A stretch of DNA of 56,575 nucleotides from a virus, in the IMG/VR virus record IMGVR_UViG_3300050821_005734, positions 1 to 56,575 of that record; one strand, written 5' to 3'. A program made the position numbers and the translations under genes. Shown piece after piece: positions 7,534-14,896 of the stretch. The stretch's first letter is position 1; each line of letters starts with the position of its first letter. A model generated the notes under the pieces. That model was not told the DNA's origin. It made no database searches and saw only the letters and a list, made by a program, of their open reading frames with translations.

Positions 7534-7636
7534 GTTGGTCGATCACCTCTCGTTGAGTGACTCAGGTGGTTGATCGCGACTGCTTGCGGCGGTCGCCTTG
7601 CGCTCGTCTCGTGGTCACGGGGCGAGCGCACTTGCG

Positions 7637-7879
7637 TTAGCGCGCCGTGCTCTTGGCCATGCGGATCAGCCGAAGCTGCGACATGTGGGCCTTCATCGCC
7701 GATTCGGCGGCCTTGGCGCGGTCGGCCGGGTCCATGACGCCGTCCGGGTCGACCTGGCGTTCGAACTTGGCCATGAACCCGGCGCGTGCTGGGGCCATGC
7801 GCGCGTTGCGGTTGGGGGTGTTCGCCCATGACGTGTGGGCGCCGATACGGGACGCGAGGGACTTCTCGGCCGGGGTCAT
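7637..7879 (-). CDS. Conserved actinobacterial hypothetical protein, 80 aa
   Basis: ATG at 7877-7879 overlaps the Cro-like gene stop. The pattern SLASRIGAHTSWANT, then ARMAPARAGF, FERQVDPDGVMDPADRA and a basic end is familiar from many Streptomyces and actinophage small proteins of unknown role. It is co-transcribed with the Cro-like regulator. Confidence 0.75.
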   Translation of the reverse strand: MTPAEKSLASRIGAHTSWANTPNRNARMAPARAGFMAKFERQVDPDGVMDPADRAKAAESAMKAHMSQLRLIRMAKSTAR

Positions 7880-8082
7880 GACGACTCCGGGTCGGTTATC
7901 TCCGCGACCGGGACGTCGAGCCCCGCAGCGATCTTGTCGAGGGTTTCGGGAGTGGCTCCCTTCATGCCGCGCTCAAGGCGCGACAGGTAACTGCGATGAA
8001 CCCCCGCCAGGTCCGCGAGCTTTCGGAGACCCAGAAGCTTCGCCTCTCGGAGGTCCCGAATCCGTTGTCCGTTCGCACTCAT
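7876..8082 (-). CDS. XRE-family HTH protein, Cro-like, 68 aa
   Basis: ATG at 8080-8082. A single XRE helix-turn-helix fills the protein: RIRDLREAKLLGLRKLADLAG, then VHRSYLSRLERG as recognition helix. It is the first gene of the leftward early operon and is divergent from the larger XRE protein at 8281. By analogy with lambda it should act as Cro on the GGGCAA operators. It could instead be the lysogenic repressor. Confidence 0.8.
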   Translation of the reverse strand: MSANGQRIRDLREAKLLGLRKLADLAGVHRSYLSRLERGMKGATPETLDKIAAGLDVPVAEITDPESS

Positions 8083-8280
8083 AGGGCAACCATAGGGCAA
8101 TGGTTGCCCACTCGCAAGACATGTGGGCAATCTGCTGGTCAACTGTGTGGGCAACCACGGTCCATCTGCGGAAATGGCCCACTCGGCCGGGACTCGAACA
8201 GGTGTTCTAATCGGTCAATTTTAGGTCAACCTGCTCAGCCCGGTTGCCCATGGTTGCCCAACCTGCGGCATGATGTCCGC
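8083..8280. promoter_or_regulatory. Divergent immunity switch with seven operator half-sites
   Basis: The 198 bp between the two XRE genes hold GGGCAA at 8084, 8095, 8125 and 8149 and its complement TTGCCC at 8104, 8244 and 8254. The pair 8095-8100/8104-8109 is a perfect inverted repeat with a 3-bp spacer. The pair at 8244 and 8254 is tandem and ends 22 bp before the repressor start. A second motif, GGTCAA, recurs near 8137, 8212 and 8224. Divergent promoters must lie here. Confidence 0.75.
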
Positions 8281-8709
8281 ATGGATGCAGACTGGGACCG
8301 CCTCGCCACGGCGATCCGTGCTCGGCGGCGAGTGCTCGAAATGAGCCAGCAAGACCTTGCCACCGCCGCCGGCGTCACGCGAACGACGGTGAAGAACCTC
8401 GAAGGGGCACGACGCTTCAGCCAGCTACCAGCAAGCCTCGCAGTCATAGAACAAGCCCTCGGCTGGGCTCCCCGAAGCGCACGCGAAGTCCTCGAAGGAG
8501 GAGAGCCGCGGCTGCTCGACGACTCCGACTACGGCTTCACCCGCGAGCGCGTCAGCGACACCGTGGAACTTGTCAGCAACGTCATCCGCCGCGTATTCGT
8601 CGCCGTCGTCCCCGGCACACCCATCAGCGAAGTGCTGGAAGCCGAGAAGCTCGCCGTCGAACTCTTCCGCGAGGAAGGCCTACTCCCCCCCGCCAACGAC
8701 GCCCGCTGA
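8281..8709 (+). CDS. XRE-family repressor candidate, 142 aa
   Basis: Rightward gene starting at ATG 8281. No ribosome site precedes it, so the mRNA may be leaderless, as is common for actinobacterial phage repressors. Residues 5-60 are an XRE helix-turn-helix (MSQQDLATAAGVTRTTVKNL). The C-terminal half (VVPGTPISEVLEAEKLAVEL) is helical and lacks a LexA-type Ser/Lys protease, so induction is probably not by RecA self-cleavage. Transcription away from the lytic operon argues for the lysogenic repressor. Confidence 0.75.
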   Translation: MDADWDRLATAIRARRRVLEMSQQDLATAAGVTRTTVKNLEGARRFSQLPASLAVIEQALGWAPRSAREVLEGGEPRLLDDSDYGFTRERVSDTVELVSNVIRRVFVAVVPGTPISEVLEAEKLAVELFREEGLLPPANDAR

Positions 8710-8823
8710 TATCAGACGTCGGACCGAACGGCCCGAACCCCTAGCGCCCCAGCCCTCACAGTGGCATTGTCGGGACTTCGGAGAGGCGACCTCGATCTCG
8801 GGGATATCCCGCTGGGGGAGCCA

Positions 8824-9021
8824 ATGCACCAAAGCGCACCGCAAGCACACCTCATCATCGCCAGCCAAGGGCCGAACATACTGGCCTTCGGCTGCGACCT
8901 TCCCGATGGCACGGCGACCTGCGTGGTCCGCGAGGATGCGCTGGACGGCGACCGAGCCGCCCGAGACGGCGCCCACGCCGTCCTCGTCGCACAGATCGCC
9001 AAGCCGCCCGTCAGCAACTAG
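8824..9021 (+). CDS. Small protein downstream of the repressor, 65 aa
   Basis: ATG at 8824 follows GGGGGAG. An in-frame GTG at 8761 would add 21 residues but lacks a ribosome site. The product is acidic and compact (AHLIIASQGPNILAFGC). It lies between the repressor and a strong bidirectional terminator, so it would be expressed in the lysogen. No family recognised. Exclusion or anti-repressor roles are only possibilities. Confidence 0.5.
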   Translation: MHQSAPQAHLIIASQGPNILAFGCDLPDGTATCVVREDALDGDRAARDGAHAVLVAQIAKPPVSN

Positions 9022-9029
9022 CGTGGCGA

Positions 9030-9061
9030 AAGGGGCGCGGCCTGGTCTGGCCGCGCCCCTT
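9030..9061. terminator. Bidirectional terminator between repressor operon and integrase
   Basis: A perfect 13-bp stem, AAGGGGCGCGGCC (9030-9042) and its complement (9049-9061), with loop TGGTCT. It lies between convergent genes ending at 9021 (+) and 9072 (-). Confidence 0.85.
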
Positions 9062-9071
9062 CAACATCCCC

Positions 9072-9977
9072 CTACACGTCCCCGATCCCCAGGCGCCTGG
9101 ACTCGTCCAGCGCCCGCTGCCCCGCCCTGGCGTTCGTGTACCGGCGCACCATCGCCGGATCGACCCAGCCGGCCACCGCCATCAGCCCGGACTCCGAGCC
9201 GCCGGCGTCCAGCCACCGGTCGGACATCGTCCGCCGGAGCCGGTGCGGGTGGAAGCCGTCCACCCCGGCCGCCTTGGCGCGCTTGCCGAGGGCCTTCCAC
9301 ATCGCGCTGTAGGTGAATCCCTCGGTCGGCGCGTTCTGCCGGGCTGACAGCCACAGCCTCGGCTCGGCGGCGAGGGGGTGCTGCCGGCGCATCCTGACGT
9401 ACCGGTCCAGCGACCGCGCCGTGCGGTCGCCGAAAGCCACCATGCGCTCCCTGTCGCCCTTGCCGAGCAGTTTCGCCTCGCCCTTGCCGATGTTCAGGTC
9501 TGCGATCGGCAGGCTCACCGCCTCCTCGGCGCGCGCGCCGGTGTCCAGCAGGAACCTCATGATCGCCTCGTCGCGGCGGTCCATGAACCGCTTGCCGTCG
9601 CAGGCCTTCAGCAGAGCCTTGAGGTCGTCCTCGGAGAACGGCGGCAGCACCTTCTCGGACAGCTTGGGCGGCGAGATGCCGGCGACCTCGTTCGAGGGGA
9701 TCTCTTCCTCCTCCGCGGCCCATCGGGCGAAGGACTTCAGCGCCACCAGGTAGGCGCGCGCCGTCGTGGCTTCCCCGCGCTCCAGGGTGTCGGCCAGGAA
9801 TTCCTTCACCGTGGGCTTGTCCAGCGCCGGCGGCCGGCCGTTGGCCGCGCACCACGCGGCGAACGCGAGAAGGTTCTTGCTGTAGGTCTTCAGGGTCCCC
9901 GCGGTCTTGTGCTCGGCCCTCAGGTGGATCTGCCAGGACGGCAGGAGCACGCCCGGATCAGGCCACGATGTCGCCAT
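9072..9977 (-). CDS. int: Tyrosine site-specific recombinase (integrase), 301 aa
   Basis: ATG at 9975-9977 behind GAGGAGGAG. Residues 10-95 are a SAM-like core-binding domain. Residues 110-295 are the catalytic domain with Arg149 (DTGARAEE), Lys173, His245-xx-Arg248 (HPHRLRRT), Trp271 and the nucleophile Tyr280 (VRRYTNAR). It is XerC/D-like in length, with no long N-terminal arm-binding extension. It should recombine attP with the host attB. It is transcribed leftwards towards the repressor and followed by a shared terminator. Confidence 0.93.
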   Translation of the reverse strand: MATSWPDPGVLLPSWQIHLRAEHKTAGTLKTYSKNLLAFAAWCAANGRPPALDKPTVKEFLADTLERGEATTARAYLVALKSFARWAAEEEEIPSNEVAGISPPKLSEKVLPPFSEDDLKALLKACDGKRFMDRRDEAIMRFLLDTGARAEEAVSLPIADLNIGKGEAKLLGKGDRERMVAFGDRTARSLDRYVRMRRQHPLAAEPRLWLSARQNAPTEGFTYSAMWKALGKRAKAAGVDGFHPHRLRRTMSDRWLDAGGSESGLMAVAGWVDPAMVRRYTNARAGQRALDESRRLGIGDV

Positions 9978-10509
9978 CACTCCTCCTCGCGTCGGATGAT
10001 GGCGACGGTAGCTGATCGTCGGCGGCTCCGGGGCCGAATTCCTTCACCTCATACGGTGTAGGCCTGATCCGGAACGCCGGACGATCACCGTATACGGGGT
10101 CTGACCTGCCTAAGCCCCGAAGTCCTCGGGCGAGATCTGGTCCAGGAACTCGCGGAGTTTCCGACCGGTTAGCGGTGTAGGCCAGAAGCCCGGCCTTGGC
10201 CAGCAGCTACGCACATCATAACGGTGCTGACCTGAATTACCTCGACCTAATCCCGAACATGGAACAGCCCCCGCCTGCCGCGGAGGCCTTCCCAACCGGG
10301 GCGTTCGGAGAGGCATGGACCTCACCCCGGCGTCTCACCCATCACGACGCCCTGCGCGCCGCTCAGCCCTTACCTGGTCAATGTTCCACGCGCGTTAATT
10401 TCAACCGTCAACTAACCGACCCCAATCGAACCACTACAAGGCCCTCTCGTCTACGGGTAGCGCGAGCATTTCCCACTTTCGGACTACCCGTGCCGGGGCC
10501 GCGGAGCGG
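9978..10509. other. Gene-free 530-bp region, candidate attP with repeated motifs
   Basis: No credible gene. Four imperfect copies of a 15-16-bp motif, (A/G)CGGTG..GGCCTGA-like, lie at 10053-10067, 10094-10108, 10171-10185 and 10221-10235, all in the same orientation. An inverted pair ACGGGTAG/CTACCCGT lies at 10453-10460 and 10484-10491. The position directly upstream of int is where attP arm and core sites are usually found. The core itself cannot be read without a host sequence. Confidence 0.45.
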
Positions 10510-10911
10510 TCAGTACCCTGCCGCGGGCTCGATGCCGACCAGCACGTCATCGACGCTCACCCACGACGCCTCACCCCCGGCGTCCGGGCGCACCAGCACC
10601 ACCTCGTGGCACGACTTGCCCGGCTCGGGCTGGCACGGCTGGATCGACTCCTCGCCCTCCAGGCCCACGTGCGAGGGCAGCACGACGCGGTGGCGGATCC
10701 TGGACGGCCCGACCAGGACGAGCTGCCCCGGCGTCGACAGCTGGACCGCCCGCCAGACCCGCCACTCGTCGCGCCGGCAGCGCGGACACGGAAACTCCGG
10801 CGTGATGACCTCCCAGTCGCCGTTCGTCTCCACGATCGTGCTCCAGTCCTTGCACAGCGCGCAGTCGTATTCCAGCGCGCTGTCGGGCTCGATGACGTCC
10901 AGCTCTGACAC
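10510..10911 (-). CDS. Zinc-ribbon protein, 133 aa
   Basis: GTG at 10909-10911 with GGGAG six bases upstream. CALC near residue 17 and CPRC near residue 38 form a zinc ribbon. The rest is beta-rich (GQLVLVGPSRIRHRVVLPSH), ending with VSVDDVLVG. It lies between the attP region and the palindrome at 10935, so it may be expressed in the lysogen. Function unknown. Confidence 0.65.
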   Translation of the reverse strand: MSELDVIEPDSALEYDCALCKDWSTIVETNGDWEVITPEFPCPRCRRDEWRVWRAVQLSTPGQLVLVGPSRIRHRVVLPSHVGLEGEESIQPCQPEPGKSCHEVVLVRPDAGGEASWVSVDDVLVGIEPAAGY

Positions 10912-10934
10912 GGCAGCTCCCTGATCCGATCGGG

Positions 10935-10954
10935 TAACTTGCACATGCAAGTTA
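10935..10954. promoter_or_regulatory. 20-bp palindromic operator candidate
   Basis: TAACTTGCA-CA-TGCAAGTTA, perfect 9-bp arms with a 2-bp centre, sits 24 bp upstream of the zinc-ribbon start and downstream of the GntR-type gene. The symmetry and size suit a dimeric winged-helix regulator, most simply the neighbouring HutC protein. A related half-site (TGCAAGCTTG) occurs near 12320 in front of the lipoprotein gene. Confidence 0.6.
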
Positions 10955-11000
10955 GGCCCGATCAGTGCCTCAGCGCAACCCATAGCGCACCGAACGCAAA

Positions 11001-11029
11001 CGGTCCCCGGCAACACGCACCGGGGACCG
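11001..11029. terminator. Terminator of the GntR/PPOX unit
   Basis: 10-bp stem CGGTCCCCGG (11001-11010) with its complement at 11020-11029 and a 9-nt loop, just after the stop at 11045 on the minus strand. A short T run follows in that direction. Confidence 0.75.
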
Positions 11030-11044
11030 CAGGGAACTGCCAGG

Positions 11045-11824
11045 TCAACGCCTCGGCGGAATCGGCACCACATACCGCAGCCGATAGCGGTCGCCAGGCA
11101 GCACCGAGGCAAGCACCTCCAACACCTCACCGGAGATGTCGTACGTGGTCCGCAGCACGTATGCCACCGACACGCCCTCCGGGATACACAGCAGCTCCGC
11201 CTCATCCGGCAGCGGCGGACGCGGTATGACGATCTCGTCCATCGAGGCGATCGACCGGCGGAACGGCCCGTCGGGATCCTCCAACAGTCGCGACACGCCG
11301 CCCCGGATGAGCCTGCGCTCGGCCAGCGGCGTCCCCGCGGCCAGCCCCTGGCGGAAGTAGCAGGTCATCGTCTTCATCGGCTTGCCGTCGACCCGGTGCA
11401 GCTGCGCCCTCTCGACGACCACCGTCCCGGCCGGAACGCCCAGGAGTTCCGCCACCTCCCGCGGTGCCAGGACGTCGCCGACGCGCAGCAGCTCGTTACG
11501 GCCCTGATGCCCCTGCAGCGCGGCCTCCGCGACGTCGTTCGCCGCCGCCGACCTCCGCTGCCGGTTGCGGAAGTTCTCCCCGGTCGCCGTGTGCGTCAGA
11601 GTCGGTGCCATCCGCACCCGGGCCTGCGCACCCTGCGACGTGACGATCAGCCCCTCGCCGCGCAGCAACTCCAAGGCCTTCGCGGCAGTCGCACGGGCGT
11701 GGCCGGTCGCCCGGGCCAGGTCGTTGGCCGACGGCAGCACCGCGCCGGGACCGAGCTCCCCGCTGAGGATGCGGTCGCGCAGGCTCGTCGCGATCTGCCG
11801 ATACGGCTGGACGGTCGACGTCAT
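11045..11824 (-). CDS. GntR family, HutC-subfamily transcription regulator, 259 aa
   Basis: Starts at ATG 11822-11824. Residues 1-75 are the GntR winged helix (YRQIATSLRDRILSGELGPG, then LPSANDLARATGHARATA). Residues of about 100-255 are a UTRA ligand-binding domain, with EVAELLGVPAGTVVVER and RTTYDISGEVLEV. This subfamily binds small effectors. The gene lies 9 bp downstream of the PPOX enzyme and is co-transcribed with it, so it probably autoregulates the unit. It is a cellular-type gene, unusual inside a phage. Confidence 0.88.
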   Translation of the reverse strand: MTSTVQPYRQIATSLRDRILSGELGPGAVLPSANDLARATGHARATAAKALELLRGEGLIVTSQGAQARVRMAPTLTHTATGENFRNRQRRSAAANDVAEAALQGHQGRNELLRVGDVLAPREVAELLGVPAGTVVVERAQLHRVDGKPMKTMTCYFRQGLAAGTPLAERRLIRGGVSRLLEDPDGPFRRSIASMDEIVIPRPPLPDEAELLCIPEGVSVAYVLRTTYDISGEVLEVLASVLPGDRYRLRYVVPIPPRR

Positions 11825-11833
11825 GGGAGCACG

Positions 11834-12265
11834 CTACGCGGGCGCATCGGCGAACTGCCAACCGCTCCAGCGCTCCACCGTCACCTCGATCACCGGTCCC
11901 TGCGGGACGTCGGCGACATACTGCGGATACCGCTCCTGGAACAGCATGAGCAGCCCGGACCAGCCCTCCTCGTCGGTCAGCATCCGGGCGGAGCCGTCGG
12001 CCCGGACCCACCACAGCTTCGACCAGTCGTCGTCGTACTCATCGGCGAGCAGCGCAACGGAAGGGTTGGCCTCGATGTTGCTGATCCGCTTGAGCTTGCC
12101 CTGCCGCTTGGGCTTGGAGTCGATGGCGATGTAGACGCGGTCGGCGGAGTCAACAACGTAGGTCACCGGCACGATGTGCGGTCGGCCGTCCGCGTCGGCC
12201 GTCGCCAGCTGGGCTCGGCGAGCCGCGGTGAAGCGGTCCCGGCAGTCATCCTGATCGAGATTCAT
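11834..12265 (-). CDS. PPOX-class (F420-dependent type) oxidoreductase, 143 aa
   Basis: ATG at 12263-12265, set by GGAGG five bases upstream. An ATG four codons earlier lacks one. The split-barrel flavin/F420 fold is seen in FTAARRAQLATADADGRPH, VPVTYVVD, IAIDSKPKR and the closing VERWSGWQFA. It resembles the TIGR03668 group of actinobacteria, which use F420 or FMN. The substrate is unknown. It heads the unit with the HutC regulator and is divergent from the lipoprotein gene. A metabolic lysogenic-conversion gene is the best reading. Confidence 0.82.
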   Translation of the reverse strand: MNLDQDDCRDRFTAARRAQLATADADGRPHIVPVTYVVDSADRVYIAIDSKPKRQGKLKRISNIEANPSVALLADEYDDDWSKLWWVRADGSARMLTDEEGWSGLLMLFQERYPQYVADVPQGPVIEVTVERWSGWQFADAPA

Positions 12266-12355
12266 GTGCACCTCCATGGCGTTGGGGGGTTCGCGGTCAG
12301 TGTAGACGGACCTGCCTGTGCAAGCTTGTCGGACCGGGGTGATACCTCTCGGCAT

Positions 12356-12892
12356 ATGAGGACTCGGATATACGCGGCATCGGCCGCTCTCGCACTGACG
12401 GTCGCCCTCACCGCATGCGGCGGCATCGCCAGCAACGGGAGCTCCGGCGGCTTCACCAGCACCACGGGCGGCACGACCGGCGGTGGCGGCACCAGCGCAG
12501 GGACGACGGGAGGCGCCGGCGGCGCACCCCCGATAAGCCCGGCCGGAGGCGACAATACGTGTCTCGCCCGGTTTTTCCCACCCCCGACCGGTATCGTGCC
12601 AGGAGCGTCAGTGAAAGCGACGCTACAGACCGTCTGCTCCATCCCGCCCCGCCGCCACGACCTGACGATGGAACTCCAGCGCCTCGTCAACGGCACCTGG
12701 CAGAACCAGAACACCAAGTTCATCGACGCCATCCCGGAGACCACGATCCGGTTCAACCTCGTCACCGCCGCCTGCATCCCCGGCTCCTGGCGGCTCCACA
12801 TCCGGATCGACATCGTCAGCCCGACGAGCATCACCCAGGTCGTCGACAAGACCGGCGACGTACAGGAGGTCAAGCCCAGTGACTGCGGCTAG
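12356..12892 (+). CDS. Secreted lipoprotein, 178 aa
   Basis: Rightward gene from ATG 12356. Signal peptide of about 20 residues (IYAASAALALTVA) ends in the lipobox LTAC, so it is lipidated at Cys and held on the outer face of the membrane. A Gly/Thr/Ser linker of about 45 residues is followed by a domain with three further cysteines (DNTCLARFF, VCSIPP, AACIPGSW). Such prophage surface lipoproteins sometimes exclude other phages. No specific family is recognised here. Confidence 0.8.
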   Translation: MRTRIYAASAALALTVALTACGGIASNGSSGGFTSTTGGTTGGGGTSAGTTGGAGGAPPISPAGGDNTCLARFFPPPTGIVPGASVKATLQTVCSIPPRRHDLTMELQRLVNGTWQNQNTKFIDAIPETTIRFNLVTAACIPGSWRLHIRIDIVSPTSITQVVDKTGDVQEVKPSDCG

Positions 12893-13073
12893 GAAGCGTC
12901 TGCGGCTCGCGCTGTTCGTCACCCGCTCGGCCGTCGGCGGCGACGGCTGGTTCGGCTACTGCCCGGTAGACAGGCCCCTGACGCGGCGCGAACGGTGGCG
13001 CGGCAGCCGCGCACGCCGGATCCTGACGATCCCCGCCGCGGAACGCCGGGCGCCGCGCGAACTCGCCGACTGA
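12879..13073 (+). CDS. Small basic protein, 64 aa
   Basis: GTG at 12879 overlaps the end of the lipoprotein gene and has AGGAGG nine bases upstream. The product is Arg-rich (RPLTRRERWRGSRARR) with one short hydrophobic stretch near the start. No family recognised. Confidence 0.5.
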   Translation: MTAARKRLRLALFVTRSAVGGDGWFGYCPVDRPLTRRERWRGSRARRILTIPAAERRAPRELAD

Positions 13074-13147
13074 CGCCACCCCTGGCGATCACGGCGCCAC
13101 GGGGCGTAACCTCCCGGTGACCAGTGACAACGACACCAGGGGGAACC

Positions 13148-13378
13148 ATGGACCAAATCGCTCCGATACTCTTCGGCTGGCTGATCATCGCCATGATCTC
13201 CGCCGCCATCGGCAGCGGCAAAGGCAGCGCCGCAGGCGGCTTCACCCTCGGCCTCCTACTCGGCCCGCTCGGCCTCATCCTCACCGCATGCATGCGGCCC
13301 ACCCCGGCCGCACAGGCCGCACGCGAACTCGCCGTCGAAGCCGAACGCGCCAAGCTCCGCCAGGCCGCCGGCGAGTAG
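13148..13378 (+). CDS. Small membrane protein, 76 aa
   Basis: ATG at 13148 behind AGGGGGAA. Two membrane segments, about 6-24 (LFGWLIIAMISAAIGSG) and 33-50 (FTLGLLLGPLGLILTA), then a charged Ala/Glu/Arg tail. Similar two-segment proteins are common in actinobacteria. Here it closes the rightward cargo unit. It could be a holin by topology but is not beside the lysin in orientation. Confidence 0.7.
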   Translation: MDQIAPILFGWLIIAMISAAIGSGKGSAAGGFTLGLLLGPLGLILTACMRPTPAAQAARELAVEAERAKLRQAAGE

Positions 13379-13392
13379 CCCGGACACGACGA

Positions 13393-13436
13393 AACGGCCC
13401 CGCCTCACCCTGCCGAAGCAGGGAAGCGGGGCCGTT
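13393..13436. terminator. Bidirectional terminator at the end of late and cargo operons
   Basis: Outer 11-bp stem AACGGCCCCGC (13393-13403)/13426-13436 with an inner 6-bp stem CCCTGC/GCAGGG at 13408-13423. It lies between the gene ending at 13378 (+) and the last lysis gene ending at 13487 (-). Confidence 0.85.
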
Positions 13437-13486
13437 CCTATGACCTACGTGACCAACGCGGAGCCCAGACTACCGCGCCGACTCGC

Positions 13487-14287
13487 TCAGTTCTTACGCC
13501 ACTCCGGCAGCGCCAGCAACGACAACAGCGGCAGCGTAAGCCCCGACGGACCCGGCGACGGGCCGGGCGAGAGCGGCGTAGGCCGAGGCTTAGGCGAGAC
13601 CGTCGGCGGCGAGGCAGTACGCGGCCGCGCGAACGGCAGCGGCAACGGCGGCGAGCTGGACGTAGGAGACGGCGTCGGCGTCGGGGACGTCGCCTCGCAC
13701 AGGACCGCCTGACGCCCGTTGACCCTGTCCGGCGTCGGCGAGTACCCAGACGGGCAGGCAGGCCCCGCAGGACCGGAAGGACCCGGCGGTCCCGGAGGCC
13801 CCGTCGGACCCGGCACGCCAGGCGAACCCTGCGAGCCAGGCGGACCCGCAGCACCGGTCGCGCCATCGACACCAGCCGGACCCGCAGAGCCCTGAGGACC
13901 GGCCGAGCCGGAAGGACCCGAAGGCCCGGCGCTTCCCGGAGTACCGGGAGGCCCCGACGGACCGGCCGCACCCGAAGGACCCGGAGGACCGGCAGGACCC
14001 TGAGCGCCAGTACTACCAGGCGGACCCGCAGCACCCTGCTGAATGATCTCCTCCGGAGGCGGCTGCTGAGGCTTGATACCGTGCGCGTTCAACTGGCCCT
14101 GCGCCTGCGACAGCCCCGACGCCAGATCCGAGACCACCTTGCCCTGCGCCAACTCCTGAGCCCTGAGCGCACTGAGCTGCTCACTGCCCCGCTGATTCTG
14201 GACCATCAGATACCAGCCCAGCACCAGCACACCCAACGCGCACAACACGAACACGAACACCGCCGACCGCGGCCACCGGCCCGTCAT
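13487..14287 (-). CDS. Membrane-anchored collagen-like protein, 266 aa
   Basis: ATG at 14285-14287 shares a base with the upstream stop (TGATG). Residues 8-28 are a single membrane anchor ([16 protein letters not shown]), about 30-65 a short coiled coil, 85-177 thirty-one uninterrupted Gly-X-Y triplets, then a segment with two cysteines and a Pro/Ser/Thr-rich tail. Collagen-like repeats are common in phage fibres, but a membrane anchor and position after endolysin and holins suggest a role at the cell surface during lysis or in the lysogen. Confidence 0.8.
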   Translation of the reverse strand: MTGRWPRSAVFVFVLCALGVLVLGWYLMVQNQRGSEQLSALRAQELAQGKVVSDLASGLSQAQGQLNAHGIKPQQPPPEEIIQQGAAGPPGSTGAQGPAGPPGPSGAAGPSGPPGTPGSAGPSGPSGSAGPQGSAGPAGVDGATGAAGPPGSQGSPGVPGPTGPPGPPGPSGPAGPACPSGYSPTPDRVNGRQAVLCEATSPTPTPSPTSSSPPLPLPFARPRTASPPTVSPKPRPTPLSPGPSPGPSGLTLPLLSLLALPEWRKN

Positions 14288-14628
14288 CAGTGAATCCCCT
14301 TCGACGTGATCACAGCCGTGATCCAAGCCGCGATGATCACCGCGACAACACCGGCGACGCCGATGCCGCGCTGCCACGTCCACTCCGACCGGTGCGTGAT
14401 CCCCTGCCGCAGATCCTCCAGCGCCGTCAGGATCTCGGCATGACGCTCCTTCGACCGGGACTCGACATTCGCGATCAGATCCCTGAGATGCCCGTTCTCC
14501 AAAGTCCACACGTTGGCCATCACCGCGTCCTGAGCCAGACCCGTGAGGCGCGTCTCGATGCCGTCCATCCGGCGGCCGTGCTCGGCGAACGCCCGCTCGG
14601 CTTCCCGGCGTGACATCTGCTCATCCAC
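14287..14628 (-). CDS. XhlA-like coiled-coil membrane protein, holin accessory candidate, 113 aa
   Basis: Starts at ATG 14626-14628. Residues 1-85 are a charged coiled coil ([17 protein letters not shown]). Residues 90-108 are one membrane helix ([18 protein letters not shown]) near the C-terminus, the topology of XhlA-type lysis proteins. It sits in the lysis cassette. It could also be a spanin-like or structural anchor. Confidence 0.7.
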   Translation of the reverse strand: MDEQMSRREAERAFAEHGRRMDGIETRLTGLAQDAVMANVWTLENGHLRDLIANVESRSKERHAEILTALEDLRQGITHRSEWTWQRGIGVAGVVAVIIAAWITAVITSKGIH

Positions 14629-14666
14629 CGCGCCTCCGCTCTTGCCTCGCGCTTCCCGTCAATGCT

Positions 14667-14891
14667 CTACGAAGAGCCCGGACCGGGCGGCGTCGACGGG
14701 CTGATGCGCGGCGGCACCGGCTTCACCCGGTACACCCGCCGCACCGCGACCTCCGCGGCCGCCAGCGGATACCGCACCAGCGTCGACGACACCAACGCGG
14801 CCACGGCCGGCTGAGCCAGCAGCAGGAACGCCGCGATCCGCACCGCCCGGACGAGCTGGGCCTGGCGGTGCGCGAACTGTGCGGAAGTCAC
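14667..14891 (-). CDS. Holin candidate, 74 aa
   Basis: The GTG at 14889-14891 lies five bases after the endolysin stop with a GAGGGCG site inside that gene. One or two hydrophobic segments (IAAFLLLAQPAVAALVSS and VRYPLAAAEVAV) precede a basic, proline-rich tail. Size, topology and place after the endolysin support a holin. No sequence family is recognised. Confidence 0.65.
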   Translation of the reverse strand: MTSAQFAHRQAQLVRAVRIAAFLLLAQPAVAALVSSTLVRYPLAAAEVAVRRVYRVKPVPPRISPSTPPGPGSS

Positions 14892-14896
14892 CGCCC

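Noticed and set aside
7876-8709. Toxin-antitoxin pair
   Set aside because: Both proteins are XRE regulators transcribed divergently from shared operators, which fits a phage switch. No toxin fold is seen.
10110-10325. 71-codon leftward frame in the attP region
   Set aside because: Only the last 20 codons look protein-like, there is no ribosome site, and it overlaps the repeated motifs upstream of int.
11396-12355. Upstream extension of the lipoprotein frame as one 498-residue protein
   Set aside because: The extension is antisense to the GntR and PPOX genes. The signal peptide at 12356 marks the true start.
12356-13378. Host chromosome flank of a prophage
   Set aside because: The lipoprotein block lies between phage integrase and lysis genes inside the circle, so it is cargo and not flanking DNA.
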